This document shows positions 6,104 through 14,294 of a stretch of 15,547 nt of DNA, one piece after another. This stretch comes from Bordetella parapertussis (GTDB lineage: Bacteria > Pseudomonadota > Gammaproteobacteria > Burkholderiales > Burkholderiaceae_C). Location of the stretch: assembly GCA_945900685.1 (NCBI GenBank), contig CAMDJS010000041.1:1-15547 (forward strand), read 5' to 3'. The notes beneath the pieces were generated by a model that searched no databases, had not been told where the DNA came from, and worked only from the letters and a program-made list of their open reading frames with translations. Position 1 is the stretch's first letter; each line of letters begins with the position of its first letter. The position numbers and the translations under genes are program-made.

Positions 6104-7726
6104 ATGGTTCATTTTGAAGAACGCAGCGCTGTGCAATCTAAGCGCGGCATGGTGACATCGCCACACCATCTCGCGTCAGAAGCCGGTGCTGAGGTGTTGC
6201 GTGCTGGTGGTTCAGCGGTAGATGCAGCCATTGCCACGGCGGCTGTGCTGGGCGTGATTTACCCGCACATGACGGGCATGGGCGGTGACGCGTTTTGGTT
6301 GATCCATGACCCGCTCACTGGCAAGGTGCGCCACTTGAATGGCGGCGGCCGTGCAGTTGCGAATGCCGATATCAGCTATTTTTCGTCGCGCGGCATGAGC
6401 GAGGTGCCATTTCGCGGCATATGGCCTGCGACCTTGACCACGCCGGGCGCTGTCTCGAGTTGGTTTGCCGCCCATGATGCCTATGGAAAATTGCCGGTGC
6501 ATCGCTGTTTGCAAGCTGCGATTGGTTTTGCCAAAGAGGGTTACCCGGTGGGTGAGCGGCTGGCGGGTTGGCTGGCCTTTGTACAAAAAGATTTAGAGGC
6601 CTTGCCGGGCTGGCGCGGCGTGTTCATGCCAAACGGTGAGTTGCCCAAAGCCGGCAGCACATTGTCAAACCCGGCGCTGGCGCGCACTCTGCAAGCGGTG
6701 GCAGAGGGTGGTGCTGCGGCTTTTTATACAGGGGAAGTGGGTCAATCGCTGGCGCAATTTGCGGCGCAAAACGGTGGTTTTTTTACCTTGGAAGATTTGG
6801 CCGCACAGCATGCGCAATGGGAAGAACCGCTGTCAGGCACCTACCGTGATCTGACCTTGTACGAGACACCCGCGCCCACCCAGGGTTTCACGGTGCTGCA
6901 AATGCTCAAGTTGGTTGAGCCCTTTGAATTTCACAAAATGGATTTGCTGGATCCACAACGCATTCACCTGATGGTGCAGGCCAAGCAGATCAGTTACCAC
7001 GACCGCGACCGTTGGTTGGGCGACCCCGCGTTTACAGATGTGCCGATGGGCATGCTGTTGAGTGATGACTATTTGAGCCAAAGGCGTCAATTGATGGATC
7101 CGGTGCGCGCTTTGCCCTGGGACAAAGTGCCTTCCTATGGCAGTTTGACCGGCGACACGGTTTACATTGCAGTGGTGGATGAACAGGGACAAGCCGTGTC
7201 TTTGATTCACAGTTTGTATGGCGCATTCGGCTCGGGCATGGTGGATGTCAACACGGGTGTGTTGCTGCAAAACCGAAGCGCGTATTTCTCTTTGAACCCG
7301 GCGCACCCAAACGCTTTGGCTCCCGGCAAAATCCCTATGCACACATTGATTGCATCTATGGGTTTCAAGAACCACAAGTTATGGAGTGTGATGGGTTGCA
7401 TGGGCGCAGACGGTCAACCTCAAATTCAATTTCAAACCTACAGCGCCATGCTGGACCACGGCTTGGATATTCAACAAGCGGTGCAATCGCCGCGTTGGCT
7501 GTCCGGGCGTTTTGCCTTGGGTGAAGCACGCGACACTTTGCATGTGGAAAGCCGTTTGGGTGAAAGCACGCTGGCAGACCTTTCAGCGCGGGGTCATGTT
7601 TTGAACCGATGGGGCGCTTGGAATGAATTGGCTGGACATGCGCATGGCATCACTTTGGATGCGCAGACTGGTCAGCTTACCGGCGGCGCTGATCCTCGCA
7701 GCGATGGTGCGGCATGTGGATATTGA
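6104..7726 (+). CDS. gamma-glutamyltransferase-like Ntn hydrolase, cytoplasmic
   Basis: Members of this family are made as a precursor that cleaves itself before a threonine. That threonine becomes the nucleophile of the small subunit and acts in amide hydrolysis or gamma-glutamyl transfer. The 540 residues match the usual length. The large subunit would end at about residue 351 and the small one begin with Thr352 in LTGDTVYIAVVDEQG. No export signal is seen, unlike periplasmic GGT. Several substrate-binding spots differ from true GGT. The NQMDDF-type segment reads NRSAYF (390-395), the serine pair is replaced by PMHTLI (411-416), and the PGG loop reads GCMGADG (431-437). This suggests a different substrate, as in the oxamate hydrolase HpxW group. 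It follows the DUF1330 gene by eight bases. A weak terminator hairpin follows at 7741. Confidence 0.88.
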   Translation: MVHFEERSAVQSKRGMVTSPHHLASEAGAEVLRAGGSAVDAAIATAAVLGVIYPHMTGMGGDAFWLIHDPLTGKVRHLNGGGRAVANADISYFSSRGMSEVPFRGIWPATLTTPGAVSSWFAAHDAYGKLPVHRCLQAAIGFAKEGYPVGERLAGWLAFVQKDLEALPGWRGVFMPNGELPKAGSTLSNPALARTLQAVAEGGAAAFYTGEVGQSLAQFAAQNGGFFTLEDLAAQHAQWEEPLSGTYRDLTLYETPAPTQGFTVLQMLKLVEPFEFHKMDLLDPQRIHLMVQAKQISYHDRDRWLGDPAFTDVPMGMLLSDDYLSQRRQLMDPVRALPWDKVPSYGSLTGDTVYIAVVDEQGQAVSLIHSLYGAFGSGMVDVNTGVLLQNRSAYFSLNPAHPNALAPGKIPMHTLIASMGFKNHKLWSVMGCMGADGQPQIQFQTYSAMLDHGLDIQQAVQSPRWLSGRFALGEARDTLHVESRLGESTLADLSARGHVLNRWGAWNELAGHAHGITLDAQTGQLTGGADPRSDGAACGY

Positions 7727-8070
7727 TCAAACAGTTATCTCACCCTAATGACGGGTGTTTGTCTTAAAACAACATATTTGAATCATTTTAAATATAAAAA
7801 ATAGCTTTATTTAGCTATAAATAGTTCACTTTTACCTTTTATTCCTGTTTTAATTTGCGAAATTTGACAGTTGGTGGGTAGCTGCCGCGAATTAAATACA
7901 TTTAAAGAATTAATTTATTTACTTATGAATAAATTTAAGTAAACTTTATAAGCATGAGCCGGGTGTCTGTGAACCCAGTTTAGAAGGTCTTTTCAGAGCC
8001 AAGGATCGAAGTCTTGCCAGTGCACAGGCGGGTTGATCCAAGTCATTTATTCATTGCCAGAGGATTTGTT
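7727..8070. other. AT-rich stretch without genes, with short inverted repeats
   Basis: No convincing frame is present in these 344 bases. From about 7765 to 7950 the sequence is far richer in A and T than its neighbours. It holds TAGCT/AGCTA (7802-7806 with 7813-7817) and two nested, mutually exclusive inverted repeats: AATTTATT (7912-7919) with AATAAATT (7928-7935), and TTTACTT (7918-7924) with AAGTAAA (7937-7943). A TTGACA at 7864-7869 could be a -35 element, though no good -10 follows at normal spacing. It is presumably the regulatory region of the exported/RTX gene pair that follows. Confidence 0.6.
7741..7757 (+). terminator. probable terminator after the GGT-like gene
   Basis: CACCC and GGGTG pair around a seven-base loop, 14 bases after the stop codon, followed by TTTGTCTT. 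The stem is short (five pairs) but position and T-rich tail fit an intrinsic terminator. Confidence 0.5.
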
Positions 8071-8469
8071 ATGTGGATGAAAAAACTGTTTTTCGGTCTT
8101 GCACTTTTGTGTTCGGGATGGGTTCAGGCGCAAACGGCCTGGCCGTTGGTGCAAAGCACGATGTATCCCTATATAGATCAAATGAAACTGGTCAGGCATG
8201 AGCAAACTGTGCTCCTTGGCGAAGGTAACCGGCAAACGGGTATTTTTTATGCCACCTTGCCCAACACATACAGCGAACAAGTCAGTGGTGAACTGGTCAA
8301 TGACGCTTTTTTAAAAAATTGGGCATTGCATTCTTTGGTGAGACTGGGTACCAGTTATGTACTGACTTTTGTCCATGACTCCCGCATTTTGGACGTCCGC
8401 TTGATCAACACACCACTACCGAATTGCAAGACACTCAAGGTCGCCCCATTCCCAGTTATACATGGATGA
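8071..8469 (+). CDS. exported protein of unknown function, upstream half of RTX locus
   Basis: I do not recognise this family. The ATG at 8071 follows AGAGGA at good spacing and gives 132 residues. The first 21 form a clear Sec signal peptide: MKK charge, the hydrophobic run LFFGLALLC, and a VQA cleavage site before QTAWP. The mature part is hydrophilic, beta-prone sequence, for example TLPNTYSEQVSGELVND and LVRLGTSYVLTFVHDSRILDVRLINT. After about residue 112 the sequence (TPLPNCKTLK onward) looks less natural. The alternative frame, open from 8379, reads TTTELQDTQGRPIPSYTW straight into the RTX ORF. The gene may therefore be the 5' half of a single gene broken by a one-base loss near 8376-8424. 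Its TGA also overlaps the ATG of the next frame (ATGA, 8466-8469), so a coupled two-gene arrangement is possible. Confidence 0.6.
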   Translation: MWMKKLFFGLALLCSGWVQAQTAWPLVQSTMYPYIDQMKLVRHEQTVLLGEGNRQTGIFYATLPNTYSEQVSGELVNDAFLKNWALHSLVRLGTSYVLTFVHDSRILDVRLINTPLPNCKTLKVAPFPVIHG

Positions 8470-9086
8470 TCGGTTCAGACCTTCCTAACCAAGATTACGA
8501 CAACTACCAAATCTTGAATGCCAACAGGCTGACGCAAGCGGAGCAAAAGGCAGGGGTCATGGTCCTTGGCGGTGGTGGTGAAGATGAGTTGACTGGGGGC
8601 TTGGGCGCAGATACTTTGGTCGGGGGCTTAGACAGCGACACGTTGACAGGTGGCTTGGGAAGTGACACCTTTGTCTTTGCCAAAGACAGCGGAGACATTG
8701 CTGGCGTGACCGGCGATGTGATCAAAGATTTCAATTTCGGCAAAACGGGCGGCACGAACGCCGACACCATCAGTTTGTACCAATTGTTTGACAGCATTGT
8801 GGTCAGTCAACTGGGCAAAGGCGCAAGCAACGACGCCTCCACGCTGTCTGCCTACTTGAAATTGGAATGGACCAAGCTGGACAGCAATTTGCAAATGGTT
8901 TGCTCTGTGGATAAGGACGGTAGAAGCAATTTCTCCAAGCTGTTCACCATGACCGATTTGATCGGTTCGGTCGGCAGTGGCACTTACCAAGCGAATCAAG
9001 CTGACATGTCGCTCTTGAACGGCACCGAATCAACCAATGCATTGCTGCAAAAAATGTTGGAAGAAGGCCGCTTGGTCATTCAATAA
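8466..9086 (+). CDS. RTX-repeat protein with type I secretion C-terminal domain
   Basis: This 206-residue frame begins MIGSDLPNQDYDNYQ. At about residues 35-70 it has four glycine-rich nonapeptides of the RTX type (GGGGEDELT, GGLGADTLV, GGLDSDTLT, GGLGSDTFV), which bind calcium in secreted proteins. Then come the TFVFAKDSGD and GDVIKDFNFGKTGGTNADTISLYQLFD segments typical of the C-terminal target region of type I secreted proteins. It ends with a helical tail. No N-terminal effector domain is present. The start is uncertain: the ATG at 8466 overlaps the previous stop but lacks a clear ribosome binding site, and the frame is open back to 8379. A frameshifted single gene with the preceding ORF is the main alternative. 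Its TAA falls within the T-run of the opposing leuB terminator. No type I transporter is in the window. Confidence 0.7.
   Translation: MIGSDLPNQDYDNYQILNANRLTQAEQKAGVMVLGGGGEDELTGGLGADTLVGGLDSDTLTGGLGSDTFVFAKDSGDIAGVTGDVIKDFNFGKTGGTNADTISLYQLFDSIVVSQLGKGASNDASTLSAYLKLEWTKLDSNLQMVCSVDKDGRSNFSKLFTMTDLIGSVGSGTYQANQADMSLLNGTESTNALLQKMLEEGRLVIQ
8568..8675 (+). repeat. four 27-base RTX coding repeats
   Basis: Units at 8568-8594, 8595-8621, 8622-8648 and 8649-8675 each encode a GGxxxDxLx-type nonapeptide. The third unit has Asp in place of the usual second-half Gly (GGLDSDTLT). They are diverged at DNA level and belong to the RTX domain. Confidence 0.9.
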
Positions 9087-9092
9087 AAAAAT

Positions 9093-9127
9093 CCCCAAGC
9101 TTTGGTGACGTTACGTCAAGCTTGGGG
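9093..9127 (-). terminator. leuB: strong terminator of the leucine cluster
   Basis: A perfect nine-pair outer stem (CCCCAAGCT with AGCTTGGGG) is joined through a four-base bulge to TGACG/CGTCA closing a three-base loop. Read on the minus strand, 32 bases after the leuB stop, it is followed by seven T residues (9085-9091). This is a convincing intrinsic terminator for leuB. The plus strand has no T-run after it, so it serves the RTX gene poorly. Confidence 0.9.
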
Positions 9128-9158
9128 CACAGCAACACGCTTGCAGTGGCTTGGTTGT

Positions 9159-10226
9159 TTACAGTGCCTTGACGACCGCGTCGCCCATCTCGCGTGTACC
9201 CACGCGGGTCGTGCCTTCGCTGTAAATGTCCCCGGTGCGAAGTCCAAGCGCCAACACTTTTTTCACAGCGTCCTCAATGCGTACCGCTGCTTCTTCCTGG
9301 TTCAAAGAAAAACGCAGCATCATGGCCGCGCTGAGTATGGTGGCCAGCGGATTGGCCACGCCTTTGCCCGCGATGTCCGGTGCACTGCCGTGGCTGGGCT
9401 CGTACAAACCTTGGCGGCTGGCGTTGAGTGAAGCCGAGGGCAGCATGCCAATCGACCCGGTGAGCATGGACGCTTCATCGCTGAGGATGTCGCCAAACAT
9501 ATTGCCTGTCACCACCACGTCAAAACGCTTGGGTTCTTTCACCAGTTGCATGGCGGCGTTGTCCACATACATGTGGTCCAGCACGATGTCGGGGTAGTCT
9601 TTGTGCACCTCGGTGACGATGTCTTTCCAGAACTGAAATGTTTCCAACACATTGGCTTTGTCTACGCTGGTCACGCGCTTGCTTCGTTTGCGTGCGGCTT
9701 CAAATGCCACACGTGCAATGCGCTCGACCTCGGGGCGGGTGTAGCGCATGGTGTCAAACGCTTCTTCTGAACCGGCGAACGCGCCGTCGGGTGACACACG
9801 TCTGCCGCGCGGTTGGCCAAAATAAATATCGCCTGTCAATTCGCGGATGATGAGTATGTCCAAACCGGCGATCAACTCGGGCTTGAGACTGGACGCATTC
9901 ACCAGTTCTTTGTAGCAAATAGCGGGGCGGAAGTTGGCGAACAGCCCCATGTTTTTGCGCAAACCCAAAATGGCTTGCTCGGGGCGCAAGGGGCGGTCGA
10001 GCGTGTCGTATTTCCAGTCGCCAACCGCACCGAACAACACGGCGTCAGACGCCATGGCGAGCTTTAACGTGGACTCGGGCAGCGGGTGGCCATGTGCATC
10101 GTAAGCTGCGCCGCCGACCAAGGCGGTTTCCATTTCAAACTTCATGTCCAAGGCGTTTAAAACCTTGACCGCTTCTGCGACGATTTCGGTACCAATGCCG
10201 TCACCGGGGAGAACTGCGATTTTCAT
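9159..10226 (-). CDS. leuB: 3-isopropylmalate dehydrogenase
   Basis: LeuB oxidises and decarboxylates (2R,3S)-3-isopropylmalate with NAD to 2-oxoisocaproate, the last specific step to leucine before transamination. The start at 10226 gives 355 residues opening [15 protein letters not shown]. It forms an ATGA overlap with the leuD stop; a longer frame from 10259 would run into leuD and is not supported. Family segments visible are [14 protein letters not shown], the [27 protein letters not shown] block with metal-binding aspartates, [18 protein letters not shown], and [19 protein letters not shown], which binds NAD and metal. It is followed by a strong terminator. It converges on the RTX gene instead of leading into asd. 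Confidence 0.98.
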   Translation of the reverse strand: MKIAVLPGDGIGTEIVAEAVKVLNALDMKFEMETALVGGAAYDAHGHPLPESTLKLAMASDAVLFGAVGDWKYDTLDRPLRPEQAILGLRKNMGLFANFRPAICYKELVNASSLKPELIAGLDILIIRELTGDIYFGQPRGRRVSPDGAFAGSEEAFDTMRYTRPEVERIARVAFEAARKRSKRVTSVDKANVLETFQFWKDIVTEVHKDYPDIVLDHMYVDNAAMQLVKEPKRFDVVVTGNMFGDILSDEASMLTGSIGMLPSASLNASRQGLYEPSHGSAPDIAGKGVANPLATILSAAMMLRFSLNQEEAAVRIEDAVKKVLALGLRTGDIYSEGTTRVGTREMGDAVVKAL

Positions 10227-10882
10227 GCCTTGCTTTCTGTCAATGTGTGTGCCAGCCAAGGCTTGGCGGTCAAACGTGCGGCCTCGAAGGCGCGGATCTT
10301 GTCGGCGTGTTTCAAGGTCAGGCCAATGTCGTCCAAGCCGTTGATCAAACAGTATTTGCGAAACGCCTGTACTTCAAACGGCAGTTCTTCGCCCGGCGAT
10401 TGAATGACCACTTGGCGTTCTAAGTCCACGGTCAGTTGGTAACCGGGAAATGCCAAACAGTCGTTGAACAGTTTGGCGACTGCAGCGTCAGGCAGCACGA
10501 TGGGCAACAAGCCGTTTTTGAAACAGTTGTTGAAAAAAATGTCGGCAAAGCTGGGCGCGATGATGGCGCGAAAACCGTATTGGTCCAAGGCCCAAGGCGC
10601 GTGTTCACGCGACGAGCCACAACCGAAATTTTTGCGTGCCAACAAAATGGACGCACCGCTGTAGCGTGCTTGGTTCAAGACAAAGTCAGGGTTGGGTTTG
10701 CGAATGCTGGGGTCTTGGCCCGGTTCGCCTTTGTCCAGGTAACGCCATTCGTCAAACAGGTTGGGACCGAAGCCGGTTTTTTTGATGGACTTCAAAAACT
10801 GCTTGGGAATGATGGCGTCAGTGTCGACGTTCTCGCGGTCCATGGGAGCGACCAGGCCTTTGTGTACATTGAATTTTTGCAT
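10223..10882 (-). CDS. leuD: 3-isopropylmalate dehydratase small subunit
   Basis: LeuD is the swivelling domain partner of LeuC; together they isomerise 2-isopropylmalate to 3-isopropylmalate. The ATG at 10882 gives 219 residues opening [20 protein letters not shown]. The substrate-binding [12 protein letters not shown] (20-31) and [15 protein letters not shown] (85-99) are both present, and length is normal. A TTG six codons upstream would overlap the preceding HicB-like gene and is less likely. No clear ribosome binding site precedes the ATG, so translation may depend on the upstream gene, whose stop is only 14 bases away. The stop overlaps the leuB start (ATGA). Confidence 0.98.
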   Translation of the reverse strand: MQKFNVHKGLVAPMDRENVDTDAIIPKQFLKSIKKTGFGPNLFDEWRYLDKGEPGQDPSIRKPNPDFVLNQARYSGASILLARKNFGCGSSREHAPWALDQYGFRAIIAPSFADIFFNNCFKNGLLPIVLPDAAVAKLFNDCLAFPGYQLTVDLERQVVIQSPGEELPFEVQAFRKYCLINGLDDIGLTLKHADKIRAFEAARLTAKPWLAHTLTESKA

Positions 10883-10896
10883 GATTGATTTTCGAT

Positions 10897-11109
10897 TCAA
10901 GCAAAGAGCAAACGCCCTTTAGGTTGAGGAATGACTCTGTGTTGCAGGAGGGCAGTTTCAATCCACTCGTCAATGATGGCTTGGGCATTGGCAAGTGCAT
11001 TGGCGTAGCTGTCGCCATCGGCCTTGCAACCTGCGAGTTCGGGAACTTCTGCGATGAAGCAATTGTCTTCATTGCTCCAGTAGATGATGATTTCATATTT
11101 GCTATTCAT
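10897..11109 (-). CDS. solitary HicB-like (UPF0150-type) small protein
   Basis: A 70-residue protein, [34 protein letters not shown] and on, with the HicB/UPF0150 pattern: a beta strand, a short turn, F-I-A-x-V-P-E-L-x-G-C, then a helix with [13 protein letters not shown]. HicB proteins neutralise the HicA RNA-cleaving toxin by a partial RNase-H-like fold; many also carry a C-terminal DNA-binding domain, which is missing here. No hicA is seen: the 70 bases to leuC cannot hold one and leuD follows directly. The ATG at 11109 follows GGAG nine bases away. A longer frame from 11322 would lie inside leuC and is not credible. It may be an orphan antitoxin or a domesticated relative. Its place between leuC and leuD makes it part of the leucine transcript. 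Confidence 0.82.
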   Translation of the reverse strand: MNSKYEIIIYWSNEDNCFIAEVPELAGCKADGDSYANALANAQAIIDEWIETALLQHRVIPQPKGRLLFA

Positions 11110-11179
11110 CACTAACGACTCCGTCGCCCAGATAGCAAGGCGATTAAAAATTTTTGCTGTTGCGACATCTGTAAAAAAA

Positions 11180-12634
11180 TCAAACACTGAACTGCCGCAC
11201 ATCAACAAAATGACCGTGAATGGCCGCAGCGGCAGCCATGGCCGGGCTGACCAAATGGGTGCGCCCGCCATTGCCTTGGCGGCCTTCAAAGTTGCGGTTG
11301 CTGGTGGACGCGCAGCGCTCACCGGGCTCGAGCTTGTCGGCGTTCATGGCCAAGCACATGGAGCAACCGGGTTCGCGCCACTCGAATCCTGCGGCTTTGA
11401 AAATCTCGTGCAAACCTTCGCTCTCGGCTTGCGCTTTCACCAAACCCGAGCCTGGCACGACCATGGCGAGTTTGATGTTGCCCGCCACTTTTTGCCCCAG
11501 GTGTTTGACGATGGCAGCTGCTTCGCGCATGTCTTCGATGCGGCTGTTGGTGCACGAGCCGATGAACACTTTGTCGACAAACACATCATTCAAGGCTTTG
11601 CCAGGTTGCAAACCCATGTAGGCCAGTGCGCGCTCAATCGCATCGCGTTTGTTCGCGTCTTTTTCTTTGTCTGGGTCAGGCACGTTGTCGAGCACAGATA
11701 AGACCATTTCAGGCGAGGTGCCCCAGGTCACTTGCGGCGCTATCTGTGCCGCGTCGAGTTTGACCACGGCATCGAAATGTGCATCCGCATCGGACTGCAA
11801 GGTTTGCCAATACGCGACCGCTTGGTCCCATTCCACGCCGCCGACAAACTTGCCGCTGACCCGGTCGGTGCCGGGCGCCATGGGGCGGCCTTTCACATAG
11901 GCAATGGTTTTCTCATCGACTGCCACCAAACCTGCACGTGCACCGGCTTCGATCGCCATGTTGCACAGTGTCATGCGACCTTCCATGCTGAGCGCGCGAA
12001 TGGCCGCGCCGCCGAATTCGATGGTGTAACCGGTGCCGCCTGCCGTACCTATCTTGCCGATGATGGCCAGCACGATATCTTTGGCGGTGATGCCCTTGGC
12101 GGCTTGTCCGTCGACTTGCACCAGCAGGTTTTTGGCTTTTTTCGCCAACAAGGTTTGCGTGGCCAACACGTGTTCAACCTCGGATGTGCCGATGCCGTGC
12201 GCGAGTGCGCCAAACGCGCCGTGGGTGGATGTGTGCGAGTCGCCGCAAACCACGGTCATGCCGGGCAAAGTGGCTCCGTTTTCAGGGCCGATAACGTGAA
12301 CAATGCCTTGGCGTTTGGACAAAAAGGGAAAGTAGGCGGCGGCGCCGTATTCGCGTATGTTGTCGTCAAGGGTGGTGATTTGCGCTTTGCTGACGGGATC
12401 GGTGATGCCGTCGTAGCCGAGCTCCCAGCCGGTGGTCGGTGTGTTGTGGTCGGCGGTGGCAACGACAGAGCTGATGCGCCAGACCGGGCGCTTGGCGACA
12501 CGCAGTCCCTCGAAAGCTTGCGGGCTGGTGACTTCATGCACCAAATGGCGGTCAATGTAGAGCACCGAGGTGCCGTCTTCTTCGGTATGGACGACGTGCT
12601 CGTCCCAAATCTTGTCGTAGAGGGTGCGTCCCAT
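11180..12634 (-). CDS. leuC: 3-isopropylmalate dehydratase large subunit
   Basis: LeuC carries the 4Fe-4S cluster of isopropylmalate isomerase, which works with LeuD in leucine synthesis. The 484 residues start [15 protein letters not shown]. Cluster ligands are Cys361 in IGSCTNSR and Cys424 and Cys427 in GCSMCLAMN. Other aconitase-family segments are [32 protein letters not shown] (129-160) and [28 protein letters not shown] near the end is substrate binding. GGAG lies eight bases before the ATG, and gltA ends only 26 bases upstream, so leuC is probably on the gltA transcript with no room for a separate leader. Seven T residues follow its TGA directly, but no clear hairpin precedes them. Confidence 0.98.
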   Translation of the reverse strand: MGRTLYDKIWDEHVVHTEEDGTSVLYIDRHLVHEVTSPQAFEGLRVAKRPVWRISSVVATADHNTPTTGWELGYDGITDPVSKAQITTLDDNIREYGAAAYFPFLSKRQGIVHVIGPENGATLPGMTVVCGDSHTSTHGAFGALAHGIGTSEVEHVLATQTLLAKKAKNLLVQVDGQAAKGITAKDIVLAIIGKIGTAGGTGYTIEFGGAAIRALSMEGRMTLCNMAIEAGARAGLVAVDEKTIAYVKGRPMAPGTDRVSGKFVGGVEWDQAVAYWQTLQSDADAHFDAVVKLDAAQIAPQVTWGTSPEMVLSVLDNVPDPDKEKDANKRDAIERALAYMGLQPGKALNDVFVDKVFIGSCTNSRIEDMREAAAIVKHLGQKVAGNIKLAMVVPGSGLVKAQAESEGLHEIFKAAGFEWREPGCSMCLAMNADKLEPGERCASTSNRNFEGRQGNGGRTHLVSPAMAAAAAIHGHFVDVRQFSV

Positions 12635-12660
12635 GCAATCTATCTCCGTGGCTTGTGTGT

Positions 12661-13971
12661 TCAGCGTTTGGCTAATGGTGGCACATCTCTTTTGACCGAA
12701 CCTGTGAACAATTGACGGGGTCTGCCGATTTTGTATTCAGGGTCGCTGATCATTTCATTGAGTTGAGCGATCCAGCCAACGGTGCGAGCCAGCGCAAAAA
12801 TGCCGGTGAATAAATTGACCGGAATGCCAATGGCGCGTTGCACGATGCCGGAGTAGAAATCCACGTTCGGGTAAAGCTTGCGAGAAACGAAGTAATCGTC
12901 TTCGAGCGCGATTTTTTCCAAGGCCTTGGCCAGTTTGAACAAGGGGTCGTTCTCGAGTCCGAGTTCCTTCAACACTTCATCGCAAGTCTCTTGCATCAAC
13001 TTGGCGCGTGGGTCGTAGTTTTTGTAGACGCGGTGGCCAAAGCCCATGAGTTTGACATTGGAGTTTTTGTCTTTCACTTGTTCCATGAACTCGCCCACTT
13101 TGGCGATACCGCCGTTGGCTTGAATGTGTTCGAGCATGTTAAGACACGCTTCGTTGGCGCCGCCGTGTGCCGGGCCCCACAAACAAGCCACACCGGCTGC
13201 AATGGCTGCGAACGGGTTGGTGCCTGAAGAGCCGCACAAACGCACGGTGGACGTGGAGGCGTTTTGCTCGTGGTCTGCGTGCAAGGTGAAGATGCGGTCC
13301 ATGGCGCGCTCGAGCACCGGGTTGACCACATAGTCTTCGCAAGGTGTGCCGAACATCATGCGCAAAAAATTGCCTGCGTAAGACAAATTGTTTTGCGGGT
13401 ACAAAAACGGTTGACCGATGCCGTATTTGTAAGCCATGGCGACCAGGGTGGGCATCTTGGCAATCAAGCGGATAGCCGCGATTTCGCGGTGCTCTGGGTT
13501 GTTGATGTCGGTGCTGTCATGGTAGAAGGCCGACAAGGCACCGACCAAGCCAGTGAGCACGGCCATCGGGTGGGCATCGCGGCGGAAACCGCGCAAGAAA
13601 AATTGCATTTGCTCATGCACCATGGTGTGGTGCGTGACAATTTGGGTGAAGTCGTGCTTGCCTTTGGCGTTTGGCAGTTCACCATACAGCAGCAAATGGC
13701 AGGTTTCCATGAAATCGCAGTGGGTGGCTAATTGCTCTATGGGGTAACCACGGTAAAGCAATTCACCTTTGTCGCCATCAATGAAAGTGATGGCTGATTG
13801 ACAAGAGGCGGTAGACAAAAAACCGGGGTCGTAAGTGAACATGCCGGTTTGGCCGTACAGCTTGCGGATGTCGATGACGTCTGGCCCGATGGTGCCTTTA
13901 TAGACCGGCATCTCCATGCTGGCTTGGCCATTGGTAAACGAGAGAGTGGCCTTGTAGTCAGCGAGTTTCAT
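12661..13971 (-). CDS. gltA: citrate synthase (type II)
   Basis: GltA condenses oxaloacetate with acetyl-CoA to citrate. The ATG at 13971, preceded by CAGGAATTGACC, gives 436 residues ([12 protein letters not shown]), the usual length for the hexameric type II enzyme; an upstream TTG at 13989 is less likely. Catalytic residues are His269 in [10 protein letters not shown], His313 in [15 protein letters not shown] and Asp371 in NVDFYSGIV; His234 in HADHEQN also matches a conserved active-site histidine. It lies 32 bases after sdhE and 26 bases before leuC, so TCA-cycle and leucine genes appear joined in one array, an arrangement known in Burkholderiales. Identification is firm. Confidence 0.98.
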   Translation of the reverse strand: MKLADYKATLSFTNGQASMEMPVYKGTIGPDVIDIRKLYGQTGMFTYDPGFLSTASCQSAITFIDGDKGELLYRGYPIEQLATHCDFMETCHLLLYGELPNAKGKHDFTQIVTHHTMVHEQMQFFLRGFRRDAHPMAVLTGLVGALSAFYHDSTDINNPEHREIAAIRLIAKMPTLVAMAYKYGIGQPFLYPQNNLSYAGNFLRMMFGTPCEDYVVNPVLERAMDRIFTLHADHEQNASTSTVRLCGSSGTNPFAAIAAGVACLWGPAHGGANEACLNMLEHIQANGGIAKVGEFMEQVKDKNSNVKLMGFGHRVYKNYDPRAKLMQETCDEVLKELGLENDPLFKLAKALEKIALEDDYFVSRKLYPNVDFYSGIVQRAIGIPVNLFTGIFALARTVGWIAQLNEMISDPEYKIGRPRQLFTGSVKRDVPPLAKR

Positions 13972-14003
13972 GGTCAATTCCTGTGTCAAACAAAATAAAA
14001 AAT

Positions 14004-14294
14004 TTAAACTTTCAACAATGGCAACACAGACAGCACTTGCAAATCTTTCGTTACCTCTTGTGTGTGCGGGCGGCCCAGCAACACATCCAGCAAATCGTTG
14101 TCGGCCAGTTCCATCAATGCATACATGCCGCGCGCCTGACCCACTGTCAGCGAATCAGCGTAACGGTTGAAAAAACGCTCGATGAACAAATCGTTTTCTA
14201 GCAAGCCGCGCCGGCAACGCCAGCGTAGTTTGCTGAAGGCAGATGACGAGAGCATGTCATCATCTGGCAGTCCGTCGAGTTGCTCATCGCCCAT
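14004..14294 (-). CDS. sdhE: FAD assembly factor for succinate dehydrogenase
   Basis: SdhE (YgfY/Sdh5) promotes covalent attachment of FAD to SdhA. The 96 residues contain the family signature [19 protein letters not shown] (24-42), with the conserved RGxxE at 29-33, followed by the acidic [14 protein letters not shown] helix region. The N-terminal extension ([13 protein letters not shown]) is acidic and not conserved in short family members, so a start further in is possible. Its ATG follows the sdhB stop with no gap (TGAATG), which indicates translational coupling, and gltA begins 32 bases after it. The position next to sdhB supports the assignment. Confidence 0.95.
   Translation of the reverse strand: MGDEQLDGLPDDDMLSSSAFSKLRWRCRRGLLENDLFIERFFNRYADSLTVGQARGMYALMELADNDLLDVLLGRPHTQEVTKDLQVLSVLPLLKV

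Noticed and set aside
6212..7401. Minus-strand frames opposite the GGT-like gene
   Set aside because: Composition and lack of start signals mark them as shadows of the real plus-strand gene.
8379..8467. Programmed minus-one frameshift site in the RTX locus
   Set aside because: The direction of shift would fit, but no slippery heptamer or A-rich slippery run is present in the overlap.
8568..8675. Tandem repeats as a CRISPR-like or minisatellite array
   Set aside because: The units are in frame, adjoin without spacers, and encode RTX nonapeptides; they are explained by the protein.
11110..11179. A hicA toxin gene or remnant between leuC and the HicB-like gene
   Set aside because: Only 70 bases are available, with no frame resembling HicA.
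11150..11182. Terminator after leuC at the run of seven T residues
   Set aside because: No stable stem precedes the T-run, and genes of the same pathway continue on the same strand.
10898..11322. Extended 141-residue start for the HicB-like gene
   Set aside because: The extra 71 residues lie mostly inside leuC in another frame and have no relation to HicB; the ATG at 11109 with GGAG upstream is sufficient.
11732..12715. Long plus-strand frame of 327 codons opposite leuC and gltA
   Set aside because: It is antisense to firmly identified leuC, has biased Gly/Arg/His-rich composition and no recognisable domain; it is a shadow of the GC-rich coding strand.
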